A stretch of 64,000 bases of DNA from CAJBIL01 sp044359525 (GTDB lineage: Bacteria; Pseudomonadota; Gammaproteobacteria; Burkholderiales; Rhodocyclaceae), in contig JBIKLY010000002.1 in the NCBI GenBank assembly GCA_044359525.1, forward strand, positions 1 to 64,000, written 5' to 3'. Below are positions 8,486 to 17,373 of this stretch, piece after piece (the stretch's first letter is position 1; the number at the start of each line of letters is the position of its first letter). Under the pieces are notes generated by a model, which saw only the letters and a list, made by a program, of their open reading frames with translations, did no database searches and was not told the origin of the DNA. Both the position numbers and the translations under genes were made by a program.

Positions 8486-10411
8486 ATGTCGAGCCACTTC
8501 GGCAGTCGTCGCAGGTACTGGCTGGTGGCTTTTGCACTGGTCGCCTGCCTGATCGCCGAGGCTTTGCTGCGCAGTGGCGCACTCAACCCGATTGACCAGC
8601 GTTTGCAGGATTTCTGGTTTCAGTGGCAAGGCAAGCGTGCTGAGGCGCGCCATTTGGTCATCGTGTCGCTCGACGAAGAGACGCTGGCGGCCTATCCGGA
8701 TGACCCGCTGGTCTTCTGGACTGACCGGCTGGCGATTGCGGTGGCGCGCTTGCGCCAGGTTGGCGTACAGGCCGTCGGGCTCGACATGCTGCTCAGCATC
8801 AGCCCGGAGCGCTGGCTCGGTAAACTCGGCGGCGACATGCAGAAAGCCGCACGCAACTACGATCAGGCTTTTCGCGAGCAGATCAATAGCGGTCAACTGG
8901 TGCTGGTCGCGACGCGCTCCGGCTCGGGGGCGCGGGCCAGTGATTATCTGCTGCCAAGCCCGGATTATCTGCTGGCGTTGCCTGATTTCGATATTCCCGC
9001 CCACGTTGGCCTGGCCGATCTGCTCGATGAAGGTGATGGCGTTGTTCGTCGTTACCTGGTCGCACCCGTGGTCGCTGGCAATCGGGCACCGGCAGAGGAT
9101 GGCGTGCCGGTTCTCGGCTTGCCCGCTTTGCTTGCCGTGCGTGCCGCCGGGCTGGATACGCAGGCGACCGGGTGGCAGCTCGGCGGGCGCGAAATCGCGC
9201 GTGAGCAGCCGCCCGAACCGATTCCCTATACCGGGCCACCCAATACCTTCCCGCGTATATCGCTCAAGCAACTGCTTGCCGGTAACGCGCTGCACGATCC
9301 GGCCGTTCAGGCGCTGCGCGGCAAGATCGTCCTGATTGGCGCCGGGGCAGGGCTTGGCGACGACCATTTCACGCCCTACGCAACGAGTCTTTTTTCCGGC
9401 CGCGGGGTGTTGATGAGTGGCGTCGAGGTGCACGCCAACGTTCTCGAATCCCTGTTGTCCGGCGAGCGCATGCAGCCGATGAGCGATGGGGTGCGACTGG
9501 CCTCGCTGCTTGCGCTTGCCGTCTTCGCTGCCCTCACTTTTGCGGCGCGGCCGGCATGGCTGGGCGCGCTGCTCTGGCTGGTAAGCCTGTTGCTGCTTGC
9601 GGCCTTGGGCTTTGTCGCATTTCGCGCAGGTATCCTGATGCCCGTCTCGGCCTATGTCGTAGCGGGCGCCATCACCCTGCTCAGTGTGCTCGGCTGGCGG
9701 TTGACCGGTGAGGAGCGTGAGCGGGTGCGCGTGCGCCAGATGTTCGGCCGCTATGTTTCGAATCAGGTGGTCGAGGCGCTGCTGCAGTCGGGCAAGCGCC
9801 CCGAGCTGGGCGGGCAGTCGCAGGTGATGACCGTGCTCTTTTCCGACATCCGCAATTTCACGACGATCAGCGAGCGGCTTAACGCCAGGGAAGTCGTCGA
9901 AATGCTCAACACCTATTTCGAACGCGCCTGCGCAGTGCTGCTGGCGGAGGGCGGCAGTATCGACAAGTTTATCGGCGACGCCATCATGGTCGAGTTCGGT
10001 TCGCCTCTGCCCTTGCCGGATCATGCGCTCCGGGGCGTGCGAGCAGCGCTGGCCCTGCGCGCCGTGGCCGAGGATTTTGGCAGCTGGATGGCGCAGCGCT
10101 TTCCTGATCGTGACCTGCCGGAATTCGCCGTCGGCATTGGCCTGCACAGTGGTGAAGCGGTGATCGGCAACATCGGCTCGCCGACCCGCATGGAGTTTAC
10201 GGCGATTGGCGATACGGTCAATCTGGCTTCGCGCCTGGAAGGGATGACAAAGGCTTTGGGCTGCGTTATCTTGGCCAGCGAGGCAACGATTGCCGAAACC
10301 GCGGGCGCGGTGCGTTGCGGCCGCAGTGAAGTGATACAGGTCAAGGGGCGCGCCGCGCCGGTCCGGGTGTTTGAAGTGTTGGGTGTGGATGAGGAGCAGG
10401 GTAATGCGTAA
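8486..10411 (+). CDS. CHASE2-domain class III adenylate/guanylate cyclase
   Basis: A 641-aa membrane signalling enzyme. An N-terminal transmembrane helix (about 9-28) is followed by a periplasmic CHASE2 sensor (IDQRLQDFWFQWQG, VIVSLDEETLAAY, about 35-320). Three membrane helices follow (about 335-410), then a cytoplasmic class III cyclase domain (about 440-630). Metal-binding aspartates are Asp454 in LFSDIRNFT and Asp498 in DKFIGDAIM; Lys494 fits purine recognition, and the closing segment is EFTAIGDTVNLASRLEG. The product is probably cAMP, but base specificity should be tested. The next gene overlaps its 3' end by 8 bases, suggesting that the two products act together. Confidence 0.92.
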   Translation: MSSHFGSRRRYWLVAFALVACLIAEALLRSGALNPIDQRLQDFWFQWQGKRAEARHLVIVSLDEETLAAYPDDPLVFWTDRLAIAVARLRQVGVQAVGLDMLLSISPERWLGKLGGDMQKAARNYDQAFREQINSGQLVLVATRSGSGARASDYLLPSPDYLLALPDFDIPAHVGLADLLDEGDGVVRRYLVAPVVAGNRAPAEDGVPVLGLPALLAVRAAGLDTQATGWQLGGREIAREQPPEPIPYTGPPNTFPRISLKQLLAGNALHDPAVQALRGKIVLIGAGAGLGDDHFTPYATSLFSGRGVLMSGVEVHANVLESLLSGERMQPMSDGVRLASLLALAVFAALTFAARPAWLGALLWLVSLLLLAALGFVAFRAGILMPVSAYVVAGAITLLSVLGWRLTGEERERVRVRQMFGRYVSNQVVEALLQSGKRPELGGQSQVMTVLFSDIRNFTTISERLNAREVVEMLNTYFERACAVLLAEGGSIDKFIGDAIMVEFGSPLPLPDHALRGVRAALALRAVAEDFGSWMAQRFPDRDLPEFAVGIGLHSGEAVIGNIGSPTRMEFTAIGDTVNLASRLEGMTKALGCVILASEATIAETAGAVRCGRSEVIQVKGRAAPVRVFEVLGVDEEQGNA

Positions 10412-11045
10412 AGTGGCTTGGCTTGGGGTGCTGATGATGGTTTCTACTGTTGCGTCGGCCGTAGAGGTCGGTCTGGTGACCGCCGTCTCGGGTGCGGTCA
10501 CCCTGCAGGAGGAAAAATCCGCCGCCAGCGAGCTCAAGCCTTTCGTCAAACTGCGGGAGGGTGACCGGCTGACACTACGGGGTGCCTCGCGATTGCAGGT
10601 GGTCTTTTTTGATGGCGGCCGCCAGGAAACCTGGCAGGGCGCCGGTGCGCTGGAAGTTGGCAGCGTTTCGAGCAAGGCGGTGAAGGGCGGCGTACAGGCC
10701 GAAATAAAGACACTGCCGGCGATTCTCGTCAAACAATTGTCGAAAACCCCTTCCCCTGACGGTAGCGTGAAGGCAGGTATGATCCGCATGCGCTCAATGC
10801 CGGTTGTTGGTACGCCTGAGTCGGTCGAAGGAAATTACGCCAGCCTTCGTCAGCAGGCCGAGGCAAGCGACCGCAGCCCGGAGCTTTACCTGCTGGCGAG
10901 CTATCTTGAATTGCGCGAATTCGACAAGCTTGAGGGCGTGCTCCGTCAGTTGCAGGAAAAGAACCCCGGCGATGCGCAGCTCGCGGCACTCAATTCCCTC
11001 TATTCACGGGCAATCAGCAATGCAAAAATGACGGACAAGCGTTGA
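10404..11045 (+). CDS. Secreted FecR-like domain protein, partner of the CHASE2 cyclase
   Basis: A 213-aa protein with a signal peptide (MRKVAWLGVLMMVSTVASAV). A FecR-like beta segment follows, in which LREGDRLTLRGASRLQVVFF and a downstream tryptophan-rich strand resemble the VxxGxxxxTxxxSxxxLxL pattern. A helical C-terminal part with TPR-like spacing covers residues 140-205. ATG at 10404 gives the signal peptide and overlaps the cyclase stop. CHASE2 cyclases are often encoded beside FecR-like periplasmic proteins, so a role as a ligand or accessory of the sensor domain is plausible but inferred. Confidence 0.72.
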   Translation: MRKVAWLGVLMMVSTVASAVEVGLVTAVSGAVTLQEEKSAASELKPFVKLREGDRLTLRGASRLQVVFFDGGRQETWQGAGALEVGSVSSKAVKGGVQAEIKTLPAILVKQLSKTPSPDGSVKAGMIRMRSMPVVGTPESVEGNYASLRQQAEASDRSPELYLLASYLELREFDKLEGVLRQLQEKNPGDAQLAALNSLYSRAISNAKMTDKR

Positions 11046-11082
11046 ACTACGTCTCCTCTCTCTGAAGCTGGAACAAACGAGC

Positions 11083-11691
11083 ATGACAGGCTATCTCTAT
11101 ATCGTCAGCGCGCCATCGGGCGCTGGAAAAACCACACTGGTTCGTTTGCTTCTCGAGAACGATCCGGGCATCCGTCTGTCGATTTCCTATACAACACGCG
11201 CGCCGCGCAGCGGCGAGCTGGATGGTCGTGAGTATCATTTTGTCAGCGTGCCGGATTTTCAGGCGAAGATCGCTAGCGGAGATTTTCTTGAGTGGGCCGA
11301 GGTGCATGGCAATTTTTATGGCACCTCAAAAAGCTGGATCGAGGCGGAAATGGCGTCTGGGCGCGACGTGCTGCTGGAAATCGACTGGCAGGGCGCGCAG
11401 CAGGTGCGCAAGGTGTTCCCGGCGGCGATTGGCGTTTTCGTTTTACCGCCTTCGCTTGATGCGCTGGCGTACCGTCTTTCCGGGCGTGGCACTGACAGCG
11501 CCGAGATCATTGCCCGTCGCCTGGCCGCAGCAAAGCACGAGATGCGGCAGGTGAGTGAATTCGACTATGTTATTATCAACGACGATTTACAGCAGGCGCT
11601 CGCCGACCTGCTGTCGGTGGTGCGGGCCTCGCGGCTGCGTTATGCAGCCCAGCGCCAGCGCCATTCCTCATTGTTGGCATCATTGCTCTGA
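11083..11691 (+). CDS. gmk: Guanylate kinase
   Basis: A 202-aa enzyme that phosphorylates GMP to GDP. It has the Walker A motif SAPSGAGKTTLVR at residues 9-21, and the GMP-binding segment SYTTRAPRSGELDGREYHFV is canonical. It is followed 17 bases later by rpoZ and then spoT, the classic gmk-rpoZ-spoT order of proteobacteria. A poor match to a ribosome binding site precedes the ATG. Confidence 0.97.
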   Translation: MTGYLYIVSAPSGAGKTTLVRLLLENDPGIRLSISYTTRAPRSGELDGREYHFVSVPDFQAKIASGDFLEWAEVHGNFYGTSKSWIEAEMASGRDVLLEIDWQGAQQVRKVFPAAIGVFVLPPSLDALAYRLSGRGTDSAEIIARRLAAAKHEMRQVSEFDYVIINDDLQQALADLLSVVRASRLRYAAQRQRHSSLLASLL

Positions 11692-11708
11692 TTCTTTAGG
11701 ATTTTGAC

Positions 11709-11915
11709 ATGGCACGAGTAACCGTAGACGATTGTTTGCATCGTATCCCCAACCGTTTCCAGATGACCCTGGCCGCCACCTATCGTGCCCGTCAAATTGC
11801 TGCCGGCGCAACGCCGATGGTTGATTCCGGGCGGGACAAGCCGACCGTAATCGCCCTGCGCGAACTCGCTCTGGGTAAATTCGGCGTGGAAGTCCTCAAC
11901 CGCGGTCACGCCTGA
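11709..11915 (+). CDS. rpoZ: RNA polymerase omega subunit
   Basis: A 68-aa protein starting MARVTVDDCLHRIPNRFQM, with the conserved TYRARQIAAGATPMV helix and ALRELALGK. Omega helps fold and retain the beta-prime subunit, and in proteobacteria it forms part of one ppGpp site on RNA polymerase. That fits its place directly upstream of spoT. An AGGATTTT segment precedes the start. Confidence 0.97.
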   Translation: MARVTVDDCLHRIPNRFQMTLAATYRARQIAAGATPMVDSGRDKPTVIALRELALGKFGVEVLNRGHA

Positions 11916-11945
11916 TCGTCCGGGCAGGCGGCGTGGTGTGCAATC

Positions 11946-14129
11946 ATGACCAGACCCGCCTCCAGCCCGGCGCTTGCGCCATTTGCTCCGGAATTACCTG
12001 TTGCACCGTCTGAAGACCCGGCATTCCGAGTCTTCATTGACAGTCTAAGCTACCTCCAGCCCGAAGAAGTCCAGCTCATCCGCGAGGCCTATCGCTTCAG
12101 CGATGCGGCACATCTCGGGCAAAAACGACTTTCCGGCGAACCCTACATCACCCACCCGCTGGCCGTTGCCGGCGCGCTGGCCGAGTGGCATATGGATTCG
12201 CAGGCGGTGATCGCTGCCTTGCTGCATGACGTGATGGAAGATACGGCAGTCACCAAAGCCGAAATCTCCGAACGTTTCGGCAAGTCGGTCGCCGATCTGG
12301 TCGACGGTCTTTCCAAGCTCGACAAGATCGAGTTTCAGTCCTACGAAGAAGCGCAGGCGGAGAACTTCCGCAAGATGCTGATGGCCATGGCGCGCGACCT
12401 GCGCGTCGTGCTGATCAAGCTGGCCGACCGCCTGCATAATCTGCAGACGATGTCGGCTATACGCCCCGAGAAGCGCCGCCGGATTGCTCACGAAACACTG
12501 GAGATTTACGCGCCGATTGCCAACCGGCTCGGCTTGAACAAGCTTTTTCGTCAGCTGCAGGACCTCTCCTTTGAACACATCTACCCGATGCGCGCGCGCG
12601 TTCTGGAGCGTGCGCTGAGGGCGTCGCGCGGCAATCGCAGCGAGTTGCTGTCGCGGATTCTCGACGGCATCCAGGGCAAGATGAGTGAGGCCGGTATCCA
12701 GGCGCAAGTGTTTGGCCGTGAAAAAAGCCTGTATTCGATCTATCGCAAGATGGTGGAAAAGCGCCTCAGCTTTTCGCAGGTGCTCGATATCTACGGGTTC
12801 CGTGTGGTCGTCAGCGACGTGCCGACCTGCTATCTGGCGCTCGGTGCATTGCACTCGCTGTACAAACCCGTGCCCGGCAAGTTCAAGGATTACATCGCCA
12901 TCCCCAAGGCGAACGGCTATCAGTCACTGCACACCGCATTGATCGGGCCATACGGCACGCCGGTCGAGGTGCAGATCCGCACCCAGGGCATGCACCACGT
13001 GGCGCAGGAGGGCGTGGCCTCGCACTGGTTGTACAAGGATAGCGAAGAGTCCGGCGCCGACCTGCAACTGAAGACGCATAAATGGCTGCAGTCGCTGCTT
13101 GAGCTGCAAAGCACGGCCGGCGATTCGTCGGAATTCTTCGAGCACGTCAAGGTCGATCTCTTCCCCGACGAAGTCTATGTCTTCACGCCCAAGGGCAAGA
13201 TCATGGCCCTGCCGCGCGGTGCAACGGCGGTAGACTTCGCTTACGCGGTGCATACCGACATCGGCAATCATTGTGTTGCCGCACGCATCAACTACGAATT
13301 GATGCCGCTGCGCACCGAACTGGCCAACGGCGATCAGCTCGAGATCATTACCGCGCCGCACGCCAACCCCAGTCCGGCCTGGCTTTCCTACATCAAAACC
13401 GGTCGTGCGCGCAGCAAGATCCGGCACTTCCTGAAGACCATGCAGCACGATGAGTCTGCTGCGTTGGGCGAGCATATGCTGAACCAGGAATTGCGATCCC
13501 TGGGCGTTGAACCTGATGCTGTGCCGGCGCAGAGCTGGGAGCAGTTGTTGCGCGATTCGGGCAACAAGCTGATCAAAGAGGTCTATACCGATATCGGCCT
13601 CGGCCGTCGACTGGCAGCGGTCGTTGCCCGCCGCCTGCTGCCCCGCGATGACACCCTGCACCCGGAAAGCAGTATCCCGGCAGCCTTGGTGATTCGCGGT
13701 ACCGAAGGCATGGCCATCCAGCTGGCGCCCTGTTGCCAGCCGATTCCTGGCGATCCGATCATCGGCTCGATCCGCAAGGGGCAGGGGCTGGTGGTGCATA
13801 CCCACGACTGCCAGGCGATCCGTAAGCTGCGTGGCGTTGATCCGCAAAAATGGATTGATGTCGAGTGGGAGCCCGAGCCTGGCAAGCTGTTCAACGCCCG
13901 GATCCGTGTCACCGCAAAAAATGCACGCGGCGCACTGGGCCGCATCGCTACCGGCATCTCCGAAGTCGGCTCGAACATCGAAAACGTCAGCATGGAAGAG
14001 AAGAACCCCGGCCTGTACACGGTTCTGCATTTCATCGTTCAGGTTTCCGGTCGCGCACACCTTGCCCAGCTCTTGCGCCGTTTGCGCAGTATTTCGGAAG
14101 TCGTGCGTATCACGCGCGAGCGGGAGTGA
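11946..14129 (+). CDS. spoT: Bifunctional (p)ppGpp synthetase/hydrolase (SpoT/Rel family)
   Basis: A 727-aa stringent-response enzyme. In order it has an N-terminal HD hydrolase domain with intact LLHDVMEDT (His94, Asp95), a RelA/SpoT synthetase domain (GREKSLYSIYRKM, DIYGFRVVV, KDYIAIPKANGYQSLHT), a TGS domain (VYVFTPKGKIMALPRGATAV), a conserved cysteine region (LAPCCQPIPGD) and a C-terminal ACT domain. An intact hydrolase motif means this is the bifunctional form, not the synthetase-only RelA. Its start is 30 bases after rpoZ. Confidence 0.96.
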   Translation: MTRPASSPALAPFAPELPVAPSEDPAFRVFIDSLSYLQPEEVQLIREAYRFSDAAHLGQKRLSGEPYITHPLAVAGALAEWHMDSQAVIAALLHDVMEDTAVTKAEISERFGKSVADLVDGLSKLDKIEFQSYEEAQAENFRKMLMAMARDLRVVLIKLADRLHNLQTMSAIRPEKRRRIAHETLEIYAPIANRLGLNKLFRQLQDLSFEHIYPMRARVLERALRASRGNRSELLSRILDGIQGKMSEAGIQAQVFGREKSLYSIYRKMVEKRLSFSQVLDIYGFRVVVSDVPTCYLALGALHSLYKPVPGKFKDYIAIPKANGYQSLHTALIGPYGTPVEVQIRTQGMHHVAQEGVASHWLYKDSEESGADLQLKTHKWLQSLLELQSTAGDSSEFFEHVKVDLFPDEVYVFTPKGKIMALPRGATAVDFAYAVHTDIGNHCVAARINYELMPLRTELANGDQLEIITAPHANPSPAWLSYIKTGRARSKIRHFLKTMQHDESAALGEHMLNQELRSLGVEPDAVPAQSWEQLLRDSGNKLIKEVYTDIGLGRRLAAVVARRLLPRDDTLHPESSIPAALVIRGTEGMAIQLAPCCQPIPGDPIIGSIRKGQGLVVHTHDCQAIRKLRGVDPQKWIDVEWEPEPGKLFNARIRVTAKNARGALGRIATGISEVGSNIENVSMEEKNPGLYTVLHFIVQVSGRAHLAQLLRRLRSISEVVRITRERE

Positions 14130-14133
14130 TGGT

Positions 14134-15381
14134 TTGAATGTTCTGGTTCTCGGCGCGGGTGTCGTCGGCGTCAGCAGCGCGTGGTATCTCGCCAAAGCCG
14201 GGCATCAGGTGACCGTGCTTGACCGGCAGCCAGCCGCCGGCCTTGAGACAAGCTTTGCCAATGGCGGTCAGATTTCTGTTTCGCATTCCGAGCCGTGGTC
14301 CAATCCGCACGCGCCGCTGCGCGCTCTGTCCTGGATCGGGCGCGAGGATGCGCCACTACTTTTCCGCCTGCGTTGCGATCCGGCATTGATTGACTGGAGC
14401 CTGCGTTTCTTGCGCGAGTGTACGCCGGGGCGCACGCGCAACAACGTCCGCAACATTGTCGCGCTGGCTACTTACAGCCGCAGCCAGTTGCAGGCGCTGC
14501 GCGCAGAAACGGCGATTGCCTACGATCACCTGCAGCGTGGCATTCTGCATTTCTATACCGATCGGCGTGAATACGCTGCCGCTGTCGAGGCAGCCGAACT
14601 GATGCGCGAATTCGGTTGCGAGCGGCGCACCGTCAGTGCCGATGAATGCGTGGCCATTGAGCCGGCCCTCGCTGCTGCGCGGTCCTTGCTGGTTGGCGGC
14701 GACTATACGGCAGCCGACGAGTCGGGCGATGCCCACCAATTTACGCAGCAGCTTGCCGCACTGTGTGCGGATCGCGGCGTGCGCTTCCGGCATGGCGTGA
14801 CAGTCAAAAAACTGCTCAAGGCAAAGGGTGCGATTGCCGGCGTGCTGCTGCAAACGGCGACTGGTGACGATTTGCTGACGGCCGATGCCTATGTGCTGGC
14901 GCTGGGTAGCTACACGCCGCTCCTGCTGCGGCCGCTCGGCATCCACTTGCCGGTTTATCCGGCCAAGGGCTATTCGGCGACGCTCGACCTTGCTCAAACC
15001 AGCGTTGCGCCGAGCGTCAGCCTCACCGATGACGGCCATAAAATCGTCTTTTCACGTCTCGGCCAGCGCTTGCGCATCGCCGGAACGGCCGAGTTCAACG
15101 GCTACAACACCGAACTTAACGCCGTGCGCTGCAGCGCGCTGATGCAGCGCGCAAACCAGCTCTTTCCCGAACTGCACCCGCTCGGCGAGCCGCAATTCTG
15201 GTGCGGTCTGCGCCCGGCGACACCGTCCAACGTACCGGCGATCGGGCGCTCGGCAATCCCCAATCTTTTCCTCAATACCGGACACGGCACGCTGGGCTGG
15301 ACAATGGCCTGCGGTTCAGGCGCCGCCCTGGCCGACATCGTCAGCGGACGCAAACCCGAGCCCGAATTCAGCTTTCTATAA
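14134..15381 (+). CDS. dadA: D-amino acid dehydrogenase-like FAD oxidoreductase (DadA family)
   Basis: A 415-aa flavoprotein. A Rossmann FAD-binding motif opens the chain (VLVLGAGVVGVSSAWYLAKA). FANGGQISVSHSEPWSNP matches the DadA family, as do the YPAKGYSATL and GLRPATPSNVPAIG segments and the GHGTLGWTMACGSG closing motif. The start is unusual: the only codon that places the FAD motif at the N-terminus is TTG at 14134, with GGGAG eight bases upstream and just after the spoT stop. DadA oxidises D-amino acids and feeds electrons to the quinone pool. Exact substrate preference cannot be read from sequence. Confidence 0.87.
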   Translation: MNVLVLGAGVVGVSSAWYLAKAGHQVTVLDRQPAAGLETSFANGGQISVSHSEPWSNPHAPLRALSWIGREDAPLLFRLRCDPALIDWSLRFLRECTPGRTRNNVRNIVALATYSRSQLQALRAETAIAYDHLQRGILHFYTDRREYAAAVEAAELMREFGCERRTVSADECVAIEPALAAARSLLVGGDYTAADESGDAHQFTQQLAALCADRGVRFRHGVTVKKLLKAKGAIAGVLLQTATGDDLLTADAYVLALGSYTPLLLRPLGIHLPVYPAKGYSATLDLAQTSVAPSVSLTDDGHKIVFSRLGQRLRIAGTAEFNGYNTELNAVRCSALMQRANQLFPELHPLGEPQFWCGLRPATPSNVPAIGRSAIPNLFLNTGHGTLGWTMACGSGAALADIVSGRKPEPEFSFL

Positions 15382-15401
15382 CGATAAAACCGGAGACCCG
15401 C

Positions 15402-16196
15402 ATGCGCGCAGTTCTGTACGAAGTGCAAGGCGACATCGCCCTACTTACCCTCAACCGGCCCGAGTCACTCAACGCGCTCAATCTGGCGATGATCGATGAT
15501 CTGCGCACCTGCACCGCGCGTGCCGCTTTCGACCCGACAGTGCGCGCCGTGATTGTCCGTGGGGCCGGTGAGCACTTCATGGCTGGCGGTGATCTCAAAT
15601 GGTTTCGTGAGCAGCTCGCGTTGCCACCCACGGAGCGCCAGCAGCTTTTTGAGGAAACCATCGCAGCGGTACACGCATCGATACTCAGCCTCAAGGGCAT
15701 GAACAAGCCGGTAATCGCCGCCGTGCAGGGCGCCGTCGCCGGCTTCGGGCTGTCACTGATGATCGCCGCCGATCTCGCGCTGGCTGCCGATAATGCCTAT
15801 TTCACCCTGGCCTACAGCAACATCGCGCTATCGCCCGACGGCGGCGCAACCTGGTCGCTGCCGCGTCAGGTCGGCCTCAAGCAGGCAATGGAGATTGCCC
15901 TGCTCGGCGACCGTTTCGATGCGGCACGGGCGCGCGAACTGGGGCTGATCAACCGTGTCGTGCCGCTCGACGAACTGGCTGCAGAAACGCTGAAATTGGC
16001 GCAACGTCTTGCCGCCGGTCCGGCCGAAGCCCTCGCACGCACCAAGGCGTTGCTCAACCAGTCGCTCGAAACCTCGCTCGAAGCGCAACTGGTCGCCGAG
16101 CAGCGTTCCTTCGCCGCCTGCGGCGCGCATGCGGATTTCAGCGAAGGCCTGGCGGCATTCTTTGAGCGGCGTAAACCGGCGTACGACGGGCATTGA
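15402..16196 (+). CDS. Enoyl-CoA hydratase/isomerase family protein
   Basis: A 264-aa crotonase-fold protein. The first oxyanion-hole segment is GAGEHFMAGGDLKWF and the second is AAVQGAVAGFGLSLMIAADL. SNIALSPDGGATWSLPRQVG continues the typical pattern and contains an aspartate where isomerase-like members often differ from true hydratases. It probably acts in fatty- or aromatic-acid beta-oxidation, but no other beta-oxidation gene is adjacent. It starts 20 bases after the DadA-like gene with GGAGA upstream, so the two may be cotranscribed. Confidence 0.88.
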   Translation: MRAVLYEVQGDIALLTLNRPESLNALNLAMIDDLRTCTARAAFDPTVRAVIVRGAGEHFMAGGDLKWFREQLALPPTERQQLFEETIAAVHASILSLKGMNKPVIAAVQGAVAGFGLSLMIAADLALAADNAYFTLAYSNIALSPDGGATWSLPRQVGLKQAMEIALLGDRFDAARARELGLINRVVPLDELAAETLKLAQRLAAGPAEALARTKALLNQSLETSLEAQLVAEQRSFAACGAHADFSEGLAAFFERRKPAYDGH

Positions 16197-16218
16197 GAGG
16201 TTGTTGGAAAATTAGAAA

Positions 16219-16323
16219 CTTACCGCAGAGGCGCAGAGGTTTCGCAGAGGTAACGCAGAGAAAAGCATTTGTTTTAAAGGTTTTCTCTGCGTTACCTCTG
16301 CGTCTCTGCGCCTCTGCGGTAAG
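16219..16323. repeat. Long hairpin element, GCAGAG class (element 1)
   Basis: Two arms of about 43-46 bases flank a 16-base loop at 16265-16280. The arms are built from repeats of a 7-8 base unit around CGCAGAGG and match except for a small length difference (GTTT in the left arm against A in the right). The hairpin fills most of the gap between the enoyl-CoA hydratase gene and the TatD gene. It lacks the U-tract placement of an ordinary terminator, and it shares its unit sequence with elements at 35603 and 56613. Confidence 0.9.
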
Positions 16324-16352
16324 AGTTAAAGTATTTTCGCCGCCTGCGCATC

Positions 16353-17159
16353 ATGCTGATTGACACCCACTGCCATCTCGACGCCGCCGAATTCGCCGCC
16401 GACCGCGATGCGGTGGTGGCTTGTGCACTGGCTGCCGGGGTATCGGCAATCGTCGTGCCGGCGGTGGCGGCGAGTAACTTTGCCGCGGTGCGTGATTGCT
16501 GCCAGCGCTATCCCGGTTGCGTTCCGGCCTATGGCATTCATCCGCTGTTTGTTGACCGCGCCGGTGAGGAAGATCTGGCCACGCTGCGTCAATGGCTGGA
16601 GAGCGAGCTGGCCGGGCCGTATCCGCCGGTGGCGATCGGTGAGATCGGTCTTGATTTCTTCGTGCCGGATTTCGACGCGCTACGGCAGGAACTTTTTTTC
16701 GTCGAGCAACTGAAGATCGCCCGAGACCTCGGCCTGCCGGTATTGCTGCACGTACGGCGTGCACAGGACGCCATCCTCAAGCAATTACGCCACGTTTTCG
16801 GCAGGCACACCGGCGCGGGCGGCATCGCGCATGCCTTCAACGGCAGCCGGCAACAGGCCGAGGCTTTTATCGCCCTTGGCTTCAAGCTGGGCTTTGGCGG
16901 CGCCATGAGTTTCCCGCGCGCGCTGCGCATTCGCCAACTGGCGGCCAGCCTGCCGCTCGACGCCATCGTTCTCGAAACCGACGCGCCGGATATGGCGCCC
17001 GAGTTCATCGGCAAAGCCCGTAATTCGCCTGCTACCCTGCCGCGCATTGCTGCCGTTCTGGCCGGGTTGCGCGGCATTTCCCCGGATGCTGTAATCGCCG
17101 CTACCTCGGCCAATGCGCACGCCATACTGCCCGGCTTGCGGCAACCCATTCGCTCGTAA
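16353..17159 (+). CDS. TatD-family metal-dependent hydrolase (DNase)
   Basis: A 268-aa TIM-barrel hydrolase. It starts MLIDTHCHLDAAEF with the metal-binding HxH, and continues with IGEIGLDFF, a LLHVRRAQD metal-histidine segment, AHAFNGSRQQAEAF and the closing LETDAPDM motif. TatD proteins have 3'-5' DNase activity in DNA repair. The sequence is closer to the YjjV/TatD-related subgroup than to any particular studied enzyme, so no symbol is given. Hairpin elements lie on both sides of the gene. Confidence 0.9.
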   Translation: MLIDTHCHLDAAEFAADRDAVVACALAAGVSAIVVPAVAASNFAAVRDCCQRYPGCVPAYGIHPLFVDRAGEEDLATLRQWLESELAGPYPPVAIGEIGLDFFVPDFDALRQELFFVEQLKIARDLGLPVLLHVRRAQDAILKQLRHVFGRHTGAGGIAHAFNGSRQQAEAFIALGFKLGFGGAMSFPRALRIRQLAASLPLDAIVLETDAPDMAPEFIGKARNSPATLPRIAAVLAGLRGISPDAVIAATSANAHAILPGLRQPIRS

Positions 17160-17166
17160 ATATTTT

Positions 17167-17242
17167 CGTCGGGTTAGCGCAGCGTAACCCGACGCGTGCG
17201 CTTGCCAAGGCAGATGTCGGGTTACGCTGCGCTAACCCGACG
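17167..17242. repeat. Perfect 27-bp inverted repeat, GTCGGGTTA class (element 2)
   Basis: The 27-base arms at 17167-17193 and 17216-17242 are exact reverse complements around a 22-base loop. Each arm is itself a near-palindrome (GTCGGGTTA ... TAACCCGAC), so it can fold as one large hairpin or two smaller ones. It lies just after the TatD stop. A 13-base word in the loop, CGCTTGCCAAGGC (17199-17211), recurs at 17301-17313. The rest of the gap, to 17373, holds only the promoter and ribosome binding site of the next gene. Confidence 0.9.
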
Positions 17243-17373
17243 AATTTTCATCGCCGGGCTTTTTAGCCAAGGCTTTCAATTGCATCTTGCGCCACAGGGT
17301 CGCTTGCCAAGGCGCAAGGGGAGTGCTCAAATGAAACGCTTTCCCGCGCTGAAAAAATCTCCGGAGGCTGCAA

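Noticed and set aside
8162..10789. Long minus-strand open frame antisense to the CHASE2 cyclase (875 aa)
   Set aside because: It has no family match, is rich in arginine, histidine and glutamine, and lies across three well-supported plus-strand genes. It is a shadow of codon bias in GC-rich DNA.
13831..14133. Upstream extension of the DadA-like frame into spoT
   Set aside because: It overlaps certain spoT coding sequence and breaks the FAD motif position; the TTG at 14134 has a good ribosome binding site.
17160..17373. Considered a small gene between TatD and the monooxygenase protein
   Set aside because: Open frames here run through a perfect inverted repeat and have no family-like sequence or ribosome binding site.
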